Both the position numbers and the translations under genes were made by a program. Below are positions 49,156 through 59,730 of a stretch of DNA of 64,000 nt, piece after piece. The first letter of the stretch is position 1, and every line of letters begins with the position of its first letter. The DNA is from Chitinophagales bacterium (GTDB lineage: Bacteria > Bacteroidota > Bacteroidia > Chitinophagales > Chitinophagaceae). Location: assembly GCA_021323755.1 (NCBI GenBank), contig JAJPKJ010000065.1, positions 1 through 64,000 of the forward strand. The letters are read 5' to 3'. Below the pieces are notes generated by a model that was given only the letters and a program-made list of their open reading frames with translations, was not told the origin of the DNA and searched no databases.

Positions 49156-51891
49156 TTATTCCGGTTCGAAGCCCAACATAAAGGTAAAGCGGGAGGCATT
49201 TTTCAGAGACCCGCCTTCAATTCTGTCGAGACCAATTCCGTAATCAAATCCTAACAACCCAAACATAGGCAGGAAGAAGCGCAGACCCGCGCCCACACTT
49301 CTGCGAAGACGAAATGGATTGTAATCAGTATAATTATACCAACCATTTGCTGCTTCAAAAAATGTTTCTCCGTAAATAGTACTTGCCGAACTTGTGCTCA
49401 ATGGATAGCGCAGCTCGAGCGTATATTTATTAAAGATGGTGAAGAACTGCGTTGCCTGTTGATTTTCGGGATTGACTTTTGGATCTGAATTTTGATAAAC
49501 AGGATATCCTCTTTGAGAAATGATATCATATCCCAATAATCCGAAATTATTGGTCAGCCCGGCATCCCCAAGTTGAAACCGTTCAAACGGAGAGAAATCA
49601 AGTCGGCTCGTATATCTTCCCATAAAGCCGTATTTGACAGAAGCTTTCAGCACGAACACATGATTTTTATCGGCGCCCATCGGTTTTCCAATGGGAATGT
49701 ACCATTCATTTGTAAATCGCCATTTATGATATTCCGGCAATTCGTAGCTCTGTGTTGGCGTAATATTGGGATCGAATAATGTATATGGCGGAGTAAATTG
49801 AACGCTTAATAAAAAGTTTGATCCGCTTGTTGGGAAAAGAGGATTGTTTAACGAATACCGGCTGAGCGCTACTTTAAAACTGAAATTGGAAGAATGCCCG
49901 TTACGGAAATTGGCAGTAAATAAAGAATAGTTATGCAAATCATATTGGACATAGTTCACCGAATAGGTCAGGGTAAAATAATCATCCGGCCATTTAAGCT
50001 GCTTACCCAGGGCGACTGTTATGCCTACATTTTTCAAAGAGTTTGAATCACTGAAAGAATAAGTGCTTGATCTGTAATTATAACCGCCGGTTCTGAAAAT
50101 ACTTCTGTATAAGCTAACTGTCAAGGAATTTCTTTTTTTGCCCCCCAGCCATGGCTCTGTGAATGATGCATTATAGGACTGATAAGCTTTACCATTTGAT
50201 TGTACGCGCAGACTCAATTTTTGTCCATCACCCGTTGGTAATGGATCCCAGGATTCTTTGCTGAAAAGATGCTTTACTGAAAAATTATTAAAAGAAACGC
50301 CCAAGGTTCCTGTTAAACCAATGCCTCCACCCCAGCCGGCAGAAAGCTCCAACTGATCGGATGATTTCTCCTCAACGGTCCAGTTAATATCCACTGTTCC
50401 GTCTTCCTGATTTGGGACAGGAACAGGGTTTATTTTTTCCTGGTTAAAGAAACCAAGTGCCCCGATTTCCCTTACCGAACGAACAAGCGCATCTCTGCTA
50501 AACTTATCGCCGGGAATGGTACGCAACTCGCGCCGGATCACATATTCTTTGGTCTTATCATTACCCGCAATGGTCACATTTTTGATCGTCGCCTGTGGCC
50601 CTTCACGCATGCGTATCTCAAAATCAATGGTATCATTATATACAGCGGTTTCTACTGGATCTACCTGGAAGAAAAGGTAGCCGTCATCGGTATACAAACT
50701 AAAGATATCATTGCCTGCACCTTCTGCAGAAACCTGTTTTCCTAATCTTTTGTTCAATACATCCAGATCGTATACGTCCCCTTTTCTTATTCCCAATAAA
50801 ACATTTAAAATAGAATCAGAATATTTTGTGTTGCCTTTCCAACTGATCTTTCCAAAATAATATTTGTCCCCTTCAGAAACTTTTATGTCAATATTCATTC
50901 TTCCCTGGTCATTGACAAAATGCGTGTCGGCAACAATGGCAGCATCGCGATAGCCTAAGGAGTTATAATAAGCAACTATTTTTTCTTTATCGTCGCTGTA
51001 TTTCTTATCGTTGAATTTTGCAGAGCTGAATAATTTGAATCTGAAGTAAGGGTCTATAAAATCTTTGGTTGCAGAAAAAGATAAAAATCCCCAATTCTCG
51101 AGATATTCTTTTAGCGTGATTGGTTTTTTAACCCCGTATGTTCCTTTATTTTCGGGTGGAAATAAAGTAAAGCGCGATAATTCTTTTGTGTCTTTTAATT
51201 GTTTTTTTAATGTGCCTTCAGTAGCTATATTGTTTCCGAAAATATTGATCTGCGCAATGCGAACTTTTTGTCCTTTTTGAATGATGAAGTTTAAAGTCTC
51301 TGAATTTTGAGAAGCACGTTCTCTTGTCTCAACGATTCTTACAGATGCACTTTGAAACCCTTTATCAGCGTAATATTTTTGAATCGCTTCAATTGCCGAA
51401 CGCTTCATATCTTCTGTAACAACACGACCTTTTATTAACCCGGTCTTTGTATTAAGATCATCTGCTTCAGACTTCCCGATATTCTTGAAAACGAAATTGC
51501 CAAGTCGCGGTCTCTCTGTTACACTTATTTCAAGGTAAATATTGTTGCCCTCTAATTTTGTAAAATAGATCTGAATATTAGCGAATAGTTTTTGCTTCCA
51601 CAGATTATTAATGGCTTTGCTGAAATTATCTCCACCCGGAATGGTAATCTTATCGCCAACCGTCAAGCCGGAAATAGAGACCAGTAATGATTCATCAAGA
51701 TATTTTGTGCCAACAACTTTAATTCCGCCGATCACATATTCTTTTGGCGTTTTTGAATTGGGGATTGCCATTAATTCTGGGTCAACAGATACCGGACGCG
51801 AAGTATCAGAAACCTGGGCCTCCACAGCAGTTGTTATCAGCAATAAGCAGAAAGTCAGTAAAAAAACACAAATCGGTAATCTTCTTAGCAT
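49156..51891 (-). CDS. bamA: Outer-membrane assembly protein BamA
   Basis: A 911-residue Omp85 protein: signal peptide (cut near TAVEAQ), five POTRA domains (about 50-480; for example EYVIGGIKVVGTKYLDES), then a 16-strand barrel with the VRGF-type stretch (SQRGYPVYQ) and the terminal strand FTFMLGFEPE. It folds outer-membrane proteins into the membrane, with the two Skp-like chaperones encoded next. Confidence 0.95.
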   Translation of the reverse strand: MLRRLPICVFLLTFCLLLITTAVEAQVSDTSRPVSVDPELMAIPNSKTPKEYVIGGIKVVGTKYLDESLLVSISGLTVGDKITIPGGDNFSKAINNLWKQKLFANIQIYFTKLEGNNIYLEISVTERPRLGNFVFKNIGKSEADDLNTKTGLIKGRVVTEDMKRSAIEAIQKYYADKGFQSASVRIVETRERASQNSETLNFIIQKGQKVRIAQINIFGNNIATEGTLKKQLKDTKELSRFTLFPPENKGTYGVKKPITLKEYLENWGFLSFSATKDFIDPYFRFKLFSSAKFNDKKYSDDKEKIVAYYNSLGYRDAAIVADTHFVNDQGRMNIDIKVSEGDKYYFGKISWKGNTKYSDSILNVLLGIRKGDVYDLDVLNKRLGKQVSAEGAGNDIFSLYTDDGYLFFQVDPVETAVYNDTIDFEIRMREGPQATIKNVTIAGNDKTKEYVIRRELRTIPGDKFSRDALVRSVREIGALGFFNQEKINPVPVPNQEDGTVDINWTVEEKSSDQLELSAGWGGGIGLTGTLGVSFNNFSVKHLFSKESWDPLPTGDGQKLSLRVQSNGKAYQSYNASFTEPWLGGKKRNSLTVSLYRSIFRTGGYNYRSSTYSFSDSNSLKNVGITVALGKQLKWPDDYFTLTYSVNYVQYDLHNYSLFTANFRNGHSSNFSFKVALSRYSLNNPLFPTSGSNFLLSVQFTPPYTLFDPNITPTQSYELPEYHKWRFTNEWYIPIGKPMGADKNHVFVLKASVKYGFMGRYTSRLDFSPFERFQLGDAGLTNNFGLLGYDIISQRGYPVYQNSDPKVNPENQQATQFFTIFNKYTLELRYPLSTSSASTIYGETFFEAANGWYNYTDYNPFRLRRSVGAGLRFFLPMFGLLGFDYGIGLDRIEGGSLKNASRFTFMLGFEPE

Positions 51892-51978
51892 CCAGTCGGG
51901 TTTTTAGAGCGGCAAATTAAATGGATTTATTAAAAGTGTTTGTTAAAAAAGTTCGCAACTGTGGCTTATTATATTCAT

Positions 51979-52755
51979 TTATAAAACTTTCTGGTCATTT
52001 GCAGGCAATTCTTGTTGTATTTGACTACTTGTCTTGCCAAATCTTCTTTCGCGGCGTTGAAAATCGAGAATGGCTTCGTATAAATTTTCTTTTCTGAAAT
52101 CGGGCCAAAGTACATTTGTAAAATATAATTCAGTATATGCCAACTGGTATAAAAGAAAATTGCTTATCCGGTATTCGCCACTTGTTCTTATCATTAATTC
52201 AGGATCGGGAAAACCACTGGTGCATAAATAGCTTTGAAAAATCTTATGATCTATAGATTGCGGTTGCAGTTTTCCTGATTCAACATCTTTTGCAATTTTT
52301 TTGACTGCTTCTATTAATTCCCATCTGCTGCTATAACTGAGTGCCATAATAAGATTCAATCCTGTATTACTTTGTGTATCTGCCAATGCTTCGTTTAATT
52401 CCGCTTTGGCATAATCCGGCATCATATCCATGTCGCCGATCACATGAAGTCGGATATTATTTTTATTGAGCGTCTCTACTTCTTTCTTAATGGTTTCGAC
52501 CAATAGCTCCATCAATCCAGACACTTCATCATCCGGACGATCCCAATTTTCCGTTGAAAAAGCATAAAGCGTCAAATATTCAATCCCCAATTCCGCACAG
52601 CCTTCCACGATATCCCGTACACTTTCCACTCCATGATAATGACCAAAGAGACGGTCCTGACCTTTTTCTTTTGCCCACCTGCCGTTCCCATCCATTATCA
52701 CTGCAATATGGCTCGGCAAGCGTTGCAGGTCAATTTTATCTTTCAAAGACTCCAT
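51979..52755 (-). CDS. uppS: Undecaprenyl diphosphate synthase
   Basis: A 258-residue cis-prenyltransferase making the C55 carrier lipid for peptidoglycan and O-antigen. Catalytic Asp22 is in AVIMDGNGRWAKE; SGEYRISNFLLYQLAYTEL and the ending FQRRERRFG are family signatures. It is followed on the same strand by bamA. Confidence 0.96.
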   Translation of the reverse strand: MESLKDKIDLQRLPSHIAVIMDGNGRWAKEKGQDRLFGHYHGVESVRDIVEGCAELGIEYLTLYAFSTENWDRPDDEVSGLMELLVETIKKEVETLNKNNIRLHVIGDMDMMPDYAKAELNEALADTQSNTGLNLIMALSYSSRWELIEAVKKIAKDVESGKLQPQSIDHKIFQSYLCTSGFPDPELMIRTSGEYRISNFLLYQLAYTELYFTNVLWPDFRKENLYEAILDFQRRERRFGKTSSQIQQELPANDQKVL

Positions 52756-52892
52756 AAGAGCTTTTTTTCAAGGGCACGAAGGTAGGGAATTTTAAGTGCT
52801 GGATAACAAGCTAATTGTTATTTATGATTACTGATTTCTAAAAGAAAAATCTCATTGAAATCATCTCAATTCCCAATTCAATAAAGTTTTGA

Positions 52893-53759
52893 TCAATACT
52901 TTGTCTTAGGACATCTATAGGAGGTGAGCGTGAAAGAAAGCATGATTTCGGCGGTTACATAACTGTCATTTTGATTGGAATAACCGCGTTGACGACCAGC
53001 AATGCCAATGGGGGTTCCGTAAACATAGGAACGATCCTGCAAGATCCCTGCCAGCGAGGGCTGACCATTGGGCAAATTAGGAAATGCAGCTGCGCCAGCA
53101 TAAGTCTTGCTCACGTCGTCAATATAGTCAGTAGTGGTAAAGCGATAGACGATCTCAAAGCCGAGATTTGTTCTTGCGTTGATATTATATTTGAATCCCA
53201 CACCAACGGGAAAACAAACTGCCATATCCCCATATGCTCGGCGACCCGGGTAAAGCGCTGAGCCCTGTCCTTCTGTCCCCAGCTGGCGCAGATATACTTT
53301 CTGCCCCTGGTAATAAGCATAAGGATTATAGTAAAACGTTCCAACACCAACGGTTAAATATGGTGTAAAAGCATGATCAATATCTCCGGGAACGAATTTA
53401 AAAAAATTGAAATCGCCTTGTAGTGTTAGCTCCCAGATATTTGTATTAAAGCTGAGATTGCGCTCGTGCATGAACTGGTTGTAGCTGTTGTATATATCTG
53501 AATATCCCAGTTGGGCAAAATGAGCATTCACTCTTAATGCGACGTAATTACCAAATTGCTTTCTGAAGAATACACCCAGTGCTGGTTTTGGACGATTGAC
53601 GCGAAGCTTTGGGTTCAGATCACCGAAATAATGAGCACCACCCACCGAAAATCCGAATTCGCCTTCCTGAACGGTGCTTTGATCAATAGTCCTGAATTGA
53701 GCCTTTAAAGAACCAAAGCCAAAAATCAATAAAGCTGACCCAAAAATTAATTTCTTCAT
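52893..53759 (-). CDS. DUF6089-type outer-membrane protein
   Basis: A 288-residue exported beta-barrel protein (signal peptide cut near LKAQF) with GEFGFSVGGAHYFGDLNP near the start, typical of the DUF6089 family. It is commonly encoded between nadK and uppS/bamA in Bacteroidota and is thought to belong to outer-membrane biogenesis. Its exact function is unknown. Confidence 0.8.
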   Translation of the reverse strand: MKKLIFGSALLIFGFGSLKAQFRTIDQSTVQEGEFGFSVGGAHYFGDLNPKLRVNRPKPALGVFFRKQFGNYVALRVNAHFAQLGYSDIYNSYNQFMHERNLSFNTNIWELTLQGDFNFFKFVPGDIDHAFTPYLTVGVGTFYYNPYAYYQGQKVYLRQLGTEGQGSALYPGRRAYGDMAVCFPVGVGFKYNINARTNLGFEIVYRFTTTDYIDDVSKTYAGAAAFPNLPNGQPSLAGILQDRSYVYGTPIGIAGRQRGYSNQNDSYVTAEIMLSFTLTSYRCPKTKY

Positions 53760-53825
53760 GCTTGCCTGATAAAATGATATTTTGTTGTAAACGTAACTAA
53801 TGCCTTTTTCTTTTGTTTTGGGTTG

Positions 53826-54704
53826 TTAATTTCTGGTATCCAGGCCCCAGGAAAGCTTATTTCTGAGTGTTTGCAAAAAATTATTTTCATTTAAACGTAC
53901 CAGACTGAGCGTGAACGATTCGCGCCTTACAGCCAACTGCACATTCTTGTCCACAATTTCTTTTCTTGAATCAAGGGCACAAATAAAATTATCAGCTCTT
54001 CCTTCCACTTCAAAGGAAATGATATTATTGTCCGGAACCACGATAGGACGAATATTCAGATTATGTGGCGCAACGGGCGTAATTACAAAACTCGACGAGT
54101 CCGGAAAAACAACCGGCCCGTCACAACTTAATGAATAACCGGTCGAACCGGTTGGCGTTGACACGATTAAGCCATCTGCCCAATAGGTATTTAAGAATTC
54201 TCCATTCAAATAGGTATGGATTTTTATCATGGGTGATGTATCTGTTTTGTGAATGGCAAATTCATTCAGGCCATAGGGAACTTTATCAAACAGTGGCTTA
54301 TTAGCATCCAAATGTATAAGTGAACGTTTGTCAACCACAAAGGTGCGGTTAACCAATGAACTGACCGCATTCACCATTTCTTCCTTACCAATGCTGGCTA
54401 AAAATCCCAAGCGACCGAAATTAATACCAAGCACAGGAATATTTTTATTCCGTACCAATGAAACAGTATCCAATAATGTGCCGTCGCCGCCAAGGCTAAT
54501 CAGAAAATCAATGGACTCGTCAAGATCACTGGAATCATGAAACACCGCAATATTGTCTGGCAAAGAAAAATACGGGCGTATTTTTTCAAGAAAAGCGTGG
54601 TGAACGACCGGTGCAATTTTTTGACTGGCCAACTCATGAAACAATTGTTCAACTTCGTTTTGCTGTTCATGGTCGAGTATGCGGCTATAAATTGCTACTT
54701 TCAT
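53826..54704 (-). CDS. nadK: NAD kinase
   Basis: A 292-residue kinase making NADP from NAD. It has the GGDGT motif (FLISLGGDGTLLDTVS), NFGRLGFLA, and the second conserved block VSTPTGSTGYSLSCDGP. The ATG at 54704 (MKVAIYSRIL) is preferred over one 16 codons upstream. It leads the nadK - DUF6089 - uppS - bamA run. Confidence 0.95.
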   Translation of the reverse strand: MKVAIYSRILDHEQQNEVEQLFHELASQKIAPVVHHAFLEKIRPYFSLPDNIAVFHDSSDLDESIDFLISLGGDGTLLDTVSLVRNKNIPVLGINFGRLGFLASIGKEEMVNAVSSLVNRTFVVDKRSLIHLDANKPLFDKVPYGLNEFAIHKTDTSPMIKIHTYLNGEFLNTYWADGLIVSTPTGSTGYSLSCDGPVVFPDSSSFVITPVAPHNLNIRPIVVPDNNIISFEVEGRADNFICALDSRKEIVDKNVQLAVRRESFTLSLVRLNENNFLQTLRNKLSWGLDTRN

Positions 54705-54782
54705 TATGATGGATGTTGAATGCCGGATATTGAATGTTGGATGAATGTTCATTTAACCTCCAAACTCCTGCTTTATCACTTT

Positions 54783-56255
54783 TCAGAAATCATTACGAAT
54801 ATGTAAAAATAGCCCGTTTTGTTTTAATTGATTAAAACTGTAATCGAGCCTCAATACCAAATCATAAAATGTTACCAGGTCTAAGCCCAAGCCAGCTGTA
54901 TAAAGAGGACGATTGACCAAGGAATTTTGAGTGAAGTTCTTATTATACACATATCCAAAATCGGTAAAAGCACAAGCGTATATGCGAATTGGAATAATGT
55001 TATGGGATGGAACCCGTAAAAAAGGAATATTAAAATTGAATAATTCTCTCAATAATGAATTGCGGAACATTACACCGGCAACCCCATCTACTACATACCG
55101 ATCAAGACCGCGCAAATACAAATCGCCATAACCTAAATATTGCTGATTATAAAAAGGTTGGTCCAGCGGGAGTTTGAGCATGGTCTGATTTTGAGTTACA
55201 AAATATGTTTTCCATGCAATATTCCAGCTCTCGGTGCTCTTAAAATAAAGTTGCCACATGTTTACATCAGCATTTATTCCTTTTTTTTGAAAACCGGTTT
55301 CAAACATTACTCCCTGTAATGGATAAGAAACATAATCCACATCCGTATAATTTAAAGCATAAAAAAGTTCAGGAAATAAGACCGATCTTTTATTATTGTT
55401 GAAATAATCCGGATTATAGACCGACACAGCACTGTCGATCGAAATGGAATTAATATTGATTCTGAAACTATGTCTCACCTTTATTGCCGGACGATAAAAA
55501 TATTTTAGCGAGAAAATGAATTGTTTGCTCAAATATTTTCCTGCATAAGAGAGGGTGTCTGCATTAATAAAATATTGCTGGTTGTTTACCGTGAATGCGT
55601 CTATTTCTTTCATTGCCGCATATGTTGCGCTAAAACCGAAACCATGTTTTAAATGCTTATCGAGATAGGGATTAGTGTATGCAAGCTCAACTTGTTGAGA
55701 ATAGCCCGTGATCAGCCACGCTTTAAAATCATCGTTGCGTCCGGTAAAATTGAAATGGGTGTATTTTAATCCGTAATTAACGCGACTAAAACTATAATCA
55801 CGTGCCGCCCAGGCGGCCAGGTTTCTATCCGCCGGCACCAAATAAGGAACGGGAAAAATATACCAGCGTTCTTTTACGTCTATTTCTATATCGGCAATAT
55901 ATCCCCTGAATCCTTTTAAATAAACGACCACGTCATTAAATAAATGCGTGTTGATGAGGTTATCATGACCTGACCGAAATGCTTTTACCAGATCTTGCAA
56001 ATCGACTGTATCCCCGCGTTTGAATGCCAACTCACGCTCAATAATATATGCTTTGGTTTTTCGATTGCCGGATATATAGATCTCGCCAATAATAAAAGGA
56101 GTGCTGTCATTTGCAGATGAAATTCTTTTATTATAATTTAAAGAGTCTAACGTTGATGCATAGTTGTTAGTGGAATTGGCGAAGTGTTGCGCGTGGGAAT
56201 TTAAAAATAAAAGCGTTGTTATTAGTGCTGTAAAATATTTGCGGACTCTTATCAT
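54783..56255 (-). CDS. Omp85-like surface antigen with one POTRA domain
   Basis: A 490-residue exported protein: signal peptide (cut near NSHAQH), one POTRA-like domain (FIIGEIYISGNRKTKAYIIE) and a short linker, then a beta-barrel (about 155-490) with the terminal strand RLDYSFNQLKQNGLFLHIRN. It is an Omp85-superfamily member, smaller than BamA. Its cargo is unknown. Confidence 0.8.
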   Translation of the reverse strand: MIRVRKYFTALITTLLFLNSHAQHFANSTNNYASTLDSLNYNKRISSANDSTPFIIGEIYISGNRKTKAYIIERELAFKRGDTVDLQDLVKAFRSGHDNLINTHLFNDVVVYLKGFRGYIADIEIDVKERWYIFPVPYLVPADRNLAAWAARDYSFSRVNYGLKYTHFNFTGRNDDFKAWLITGYSQQVELAYTNPYLDKHLKHGFGFSATYAAMKEIDAFTVNNQQYFINADTLSYAGKYLSKQFIFSLKYFYRPAIKVRHSFRININSISIDSAVSVYNPDYFNNNKRSVLFPELFYALNYTDVDYVSYPLQGVMFETGFQKKGINADVNMWQLYFKSTESWNIAWKTYFVTQNQTMLKLPLDQPFYNQQYLGYGDLYLRGLDRYVVDGVAGVMFRNSLLRELFNFNIPFLRVPSHNIIPIRIYACAFTDFGYVYNKNFTQNSLVNRPLYTAGLGLDLVTFYDLVLRLDYSFNQLKQNGLFLHIRNDF

Positions 56256-56314
56256 TATGGCTGTAAAGCTACATCGCTGCCGGATTTTTAAATAAATGTA
56301 AATGGGAATAGTGG

Positions 56315-56977
56315 TTATATATTGAGGTAATTCATGAGGTGATCGTAATTGCTGCGCAATTCGTTTTGATATAATTCTTCACCAAAATAATATTTTACAC
56401 GGTATTCATATCGTTGAAATGTTGCAACAATATCTGCAATTTCAAGCTTGTTTATTTTTATGGTAACTGAAAAAATGCCTGATTGAGGTTCTAAAATAGT
56501 GTTCAGTTGTGTTATCTGCGCATCATTGGTTTCTACCAATTTACTGATCTCAGAAAAAGAAAAATCAATTTTATCCATCTCAAGCACAATAATTCCGCCA
56601 GCTTCATTTATTCCGATATTGTTACTTAAGTAACGCAACAGGTCGATTGCAGAAATTGCACCAACATATTCTGAATCTTCTTCAATTACCGGAACCACTG
56701 TTAAGTTAAATTCATTAAGCCTTTGTACTGCTTCAAAAAAATGGGTGTTGGCGTGTACAGCAACTTTAGCGAAGCTGTCTTCCAATTGCGAGATCGGTCC
56801 ATTATCGTCAGAAACATTTAACAAAGTATCTTCTGCAATCAATCCGATCAATTTATTTTCGGCAACAACCGGTAAATGTGCAACATGAAAATCTGCCATC
56901 AGGTCAAGGGCCTGCGCAATGGAATCGCCGGGATTAAGAGAAGGCAAAGACTCTGATATAATTTCTTTATTCAGCAC
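56315..56977 (-). CDS. CBS-domain protein
   Basis: A 220-residue cytoplasmic protein with a CBS pair in residues 1-125 (HLPVVAENKLIGLIAEDTLL, then LTVVPVIEEDSEYVGAIS), followed by an ACT-like or ferredoxin-like tail (GIFSVTIKINKLEIADIV). CBS pairs bind adenine nucleotides. It lies just downstream of the hydrolase gene, 29 bases. Confidence 0.85.
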   Translation of the reverse strand: MLNKEIISESLPSLNPGDSIAQALDLMADFHVAHLPVVAENKLIGLIAEDTLLNVSDDNGPISQLEDSFAKVAVHANTHFFEAVQRLNEFNLTVVPVIEEDSEYVGAISAIDLLRYLSNNIGINEAGGIIVLEMDKIDFSFSEISKLVETNDAQITQLNTILEPQSGIFSVTIKINKLEIADIVATFQRYEYRVKYYFGEELYQNELRSNYDHLMNYLNI

Positions 56978-57006
56978 GTACAGGATTTTATTGGTAATGA
57001 GACTGA

Positions 57007-57783
57007 TCAGATTATTGTTGCAGGCTCGTTCAACTTTGTCAAAAAACGGTACAGTATCTTATTAAATTCATCAGGAACTTCCATCATTGGCGCATGCCCG
57101 CATTTATCAATAAAGTGCAATTCACTGTTTGGAATAAGCCGGTGAAATTCTCTTCCCACAAAGGGAGGAGTGATAGAATCATTATTACCCCAGATCAATA
57201 ACGTTGGTTGCTTTATTTGATTGAGTTCTTCGCCAAGATTATTTCTGATGGCGCTTTTGGCAAGGGCAATTATTTTTAAAGCCTTGAGGCGGTTATTAAT
57301 GATTTCATACACTTCATCAACCAATTCTTTACTTGCCGTCTCGGGATCATAAAAAGTCATTTCCGCTTTCTTCTTTATGTATTCATAACTTCCGCGTTTG
57401 GGATATGAATCGCCCATCGCACTTTCAAATAAACCGGAACTGCCTGTGAGTATGATTGATTTAATTCTTTCCGGATGTTTGAGCACATGTACCAACGCAA
57501 CATGGCCACCCAGGGAATTTCCCAAAAGATGAATCCCTTTATAATTTCTGCTTTCAACAAAACGATAAACGTATTTTTCCAGTCCCCCAACGGTGGTATG
57601 CAACAGGTCAAGATCGAATAAAGGCAATATCGGCACCACCACCTTATAATGCGGCCGAAAATATTCAATCAGATCAGCGAAATTACTCAATGCTCCGAAC
57701 AGTCCGTGTAATAGAACCAACGGCTCACCTTCACCCACTTCTATAAATCTGAATTTTTCCTGTTGTTGAATTTCATATTGCAT
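57007..57783 (-). CDS. Alpha/beta-hydrolase
   Basis: A 258-residue hydrolase with the oxyanion motif HGLFGALSNF, nucleophile GNSLGGH, acid WGNNDSITPP and His in KCGHAPMM. It has a helical lid after the nucleophile. The substrate is unknown; relatives act on esters or MhpC-type C-C bonds. Confidence 0.87.
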   Translation of the reverse strand: MQYEIQQQEKFRFIEVGEGEPLVLLHGLFGALSNFADLIEYFRPHYKVVVPILPLFDLDLLHTTVGGLEKYVYRFVESRNYKGIHLLGNSLGGHVALVHVLKHPERIKSIILTGSSGLFESAMGDSYPKRGSYEYIKKKAEMTFYDPETASKELVDEVYEIINNRLKALKIIALAKSAIRNNLGEELNQIKQPTLLIWGNNDSITPPFVGREFHRLIPNSELHFIDKCGHAPMMEVPDEFNKILYRFLTKLNEPATII

Positions 57784-58036
57784 TAGCTAAATGATTCTTT
57801 TCGCGAATTGTTTGTAAAATAAACAATTTAAAATCAAAATCGTTTGTTTACAACAATGACTATCTGCATGCAATTTACAATAAGTATTTTCTTTAAGTAA
57901 GATTAACAGCAGAATGACGAAAACATATTTTTATGAAATGCCCGAATTTAGCCAGAATTAACATCTTCCTAGACTTTCAAGGACATTTAATGAGCAATCG
58001 ATCGACGGATTAAATAATCATTAATAATAAAGCGAC

Positions 58037-58561
58037 TCAGGTAAAGCTACCAAAGAATTTTTCCAATTGCGCAAACATGTCTTTAAAAACCGGTATTAAT
58101 ACCGCCAATTTATTGATCAGGTAAGGGCCGAAGGGTTCGATAAAACCATATGTTTTTGATGATGAGACAACACTTTGAGACAGCACATGAGCTTTTGTGC
58201 AATAAAATAATATAATGCTGAAAACGGCAAGATAAATAAAAGCATATAACGCAATGCCGCCAAGCTTATCAACCCAACCGAGCAAGGCAAATTTTATCAC
58301 TGATTCCAGTAAACCTTCGAGCCATCTGACTATTAAAACAACGGCAAGAAAGACCAAAGCAAAGGAAACGATAGGCAACCATTTTGAAGATATATGGACA
58401 CTGTCTTTTAAATGCAATGCAACGATTGCAGATAACTTAATAGCAGCTGCCAATCCAATTATCAAAGCCAATAAAGAAAAAACAGCAACAATTAATCCAC
58501 GTCGCAACCCTTTTATTATTGCGCCGAGGAGAAAGATCAAAAAAAGAATATCAATTATCAA
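58037..58561 (-). CDS. CvpA-family membrane protein
   Basis: A 174-residue inner-membrane protein with four helices. It begins IDILFLIFLLGAIIKGLRRG, the CvpA signature. CvpA proteins affect envelope homeostasis and, in E. coli, colicin V production. It ends the gldC - yqeY - cvpA group. Confidence 0.85.
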   Translation of the reverse strand: MIIDILFLIFLLGAIIKGLRRGLIVAVFSLLALIIGLAAAIKLSAIVALHLKDSVHISSKWLPIVSFALVFLAVVLIVRWLEGLLESVIKFALLGWVDKLGGIALYAFIYLAVFSIILFYCTKAHVLSQSVVSSSKTYGFIEPFGPYLINKLAVLIPVFKDMFAQLEKFFGSFT

Positions 58562-58660
58562 TGTTTCAGGTTTGTAATTTATAGTTTCTGGTCAACCTTC
58601 AATGCCCGGTCTGATCAGTAAATAATAATTCCCCGAAGATCTCAAACGAAAAAGTAAGAA

Positions 58661-59113
58661 TTATTTTGCCAATAATTCCTTAACAACCGCGCTGATTGTT
58701 TTGCCATCTGCCTGCCCGGAAAGCTGTTTGGTAGCGGCTCCCATCACTTTACCCATATCTGCGGGTGACTGAGCGCCAAGTTCCGCGATTAATGTTGATA
58801 CGATAGATCTTAATTCTTCAGCGCTTAATTGTTTGGGTAAGAATTTTTCTATCACCTCAATTTCCTCCTGTTCCTTTTGAGCAAGATCGGCACGATTTTG
58901 TTGCTGATAAATTTCCAATGAATCTTTTCTCTGCTTTACCAACTTCTGTAAGAGTTTTATCTCATCCTGCTCTTTTAGTTCGCCACCGGCACCTTCAGCC
59001 GTTTTGGCAAGAATGATCGCTGCCTTTACAGCCCTTAAACTGCGCACTGCTTTTTCGTCTTTTGCCAGCATCGCTGTCTTAAGATCGGTCATTACTTTTT
59101 GTTCGAGTGACAT
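58661..59113 (-). CDS. GatB/YqeY domain protein
   Basis: A 150-residue all-helical protein, the stand-alone form of the tRNA-binding tail of GatB: DLKTAMLAKDEKAVRSLRAV, EKFLPKQLSAEELRSIV and the ending QADGKTISAVVKELL. A role with tRNA amidation is inferred from the fold. It starts 14 bases after gldC. Confidence 0.9.
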   Translation of the reverse strand: MSLEQKVMTDLKTAMLAKDEKAVRSLRAVKAAIILAKTAEGAGGELKEQDEIKLLQKLVKQRKDSLEIYQQQNRADLAQKEQEEIEVIEKFLPKQLSAEELRSIVSTLIAELGAQSPADMGKVMGAATKQLSGQADGKTISAVVKELLAK

Positions 59114-59127
59114 AAGAAGTTTTTTAT

Positions 59128-59475
59128 TTATACTTTGTTTTGCTTTACCTGTTGTTCGCTGAATTTATGATAAAAATCTTTTGCAAATTTTTTCATATCG
59201 TTTCCCAGTTCATCATTTTTTGTTGCCCGGTGATAGGTTTCGGCCATCGTCATTAATGTTTGATAAAAGAAATCAGCCATCTCGTCAACCATCATATCCT
59301 TGGTCCACAGATCAATTCTCAAAGCACTTTTTTCCGCCCCGTCCCAAAAGGCAAGCATCATGGCCTTTGCTTTTTTTATATCATCTGCCGATGTATCCGT
59401 TGCGCTCCAGGTTATTTGCTCAGGGACCTTATTTGCATCAAGATGCACGTTAATATTAATTGAAGATTGTTGCAT
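59128..59475 (-). CDS. gldC: Gliding motility protein GldC
   Basis: A 115-residue cytoplasmic protein that matches GldC of Flavobacterium along its length: SININVHLDANKVPEQITWS, AFWDGAEKSALRIDLWTK, FFYQTLMTMAETY. GldC is tied to gliding and the T9SS apparatus, which fits two T9SS cargo genes in this window. It is the first gene of a three-gene group. Confidence 0.92.
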   Translation of the reverse strand: MQQSSININVHLDANKVPEQITWSATDTSADDIKKAKAMMLAFWDGAEKSALRIDLWTKDMMVDEMADFFYQTLMTMAETYHRATKNDELGNDMKKFAKDFYHKFSEQQVKQNKV

Positions 59476-59659
59476 TATTTTAAAGTTTCACAAACCAGCG
59501 AAGTTAACATGAATAATTAGTTTAGATTTCTAAATATTTATGCCGGTTTAAGAAAAAAACCGGATCGGTGAATATACTTAGGCATCGGATAAATACGTTT
59601 ATTAGTACGATATAAATGAAACGGTGTTTTTACGCATGTTATTAATTGCGTATTAACGC

Positions 59660-59691
59660 TTTGGCATTGTTGTTGCGGCTTTATATATTTG
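59660..59691 (+). promoter_or_regulatory. Promoter of the T9SS cargo gene
   Basis: TTTG at 59660-59663 and TATATTTG at 59684-59691 with a 20-base spacer, a full match to the Bacteroidota consensus. It lies 39 bases before the ATG. Confidence 0.75.
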
Positions 59692-59730
59692 ACCGAAACC
59701 TTGTTATCCTATTAAATTAAATCCAGTACC

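Noticed and set aside
57784-58036. Possible small gene (27 codons) in the spacer before the hydrolase and CvpA genes
   Set aside because: Very short, no clear promoter or conserved features; treated as spacer.
59543-59563. CCGGTTT/AAACCGG inverted repeat upstream of gldC
   Set aside because: Only 7 bp, not at a gene end, and no T-run; no function could be supported.
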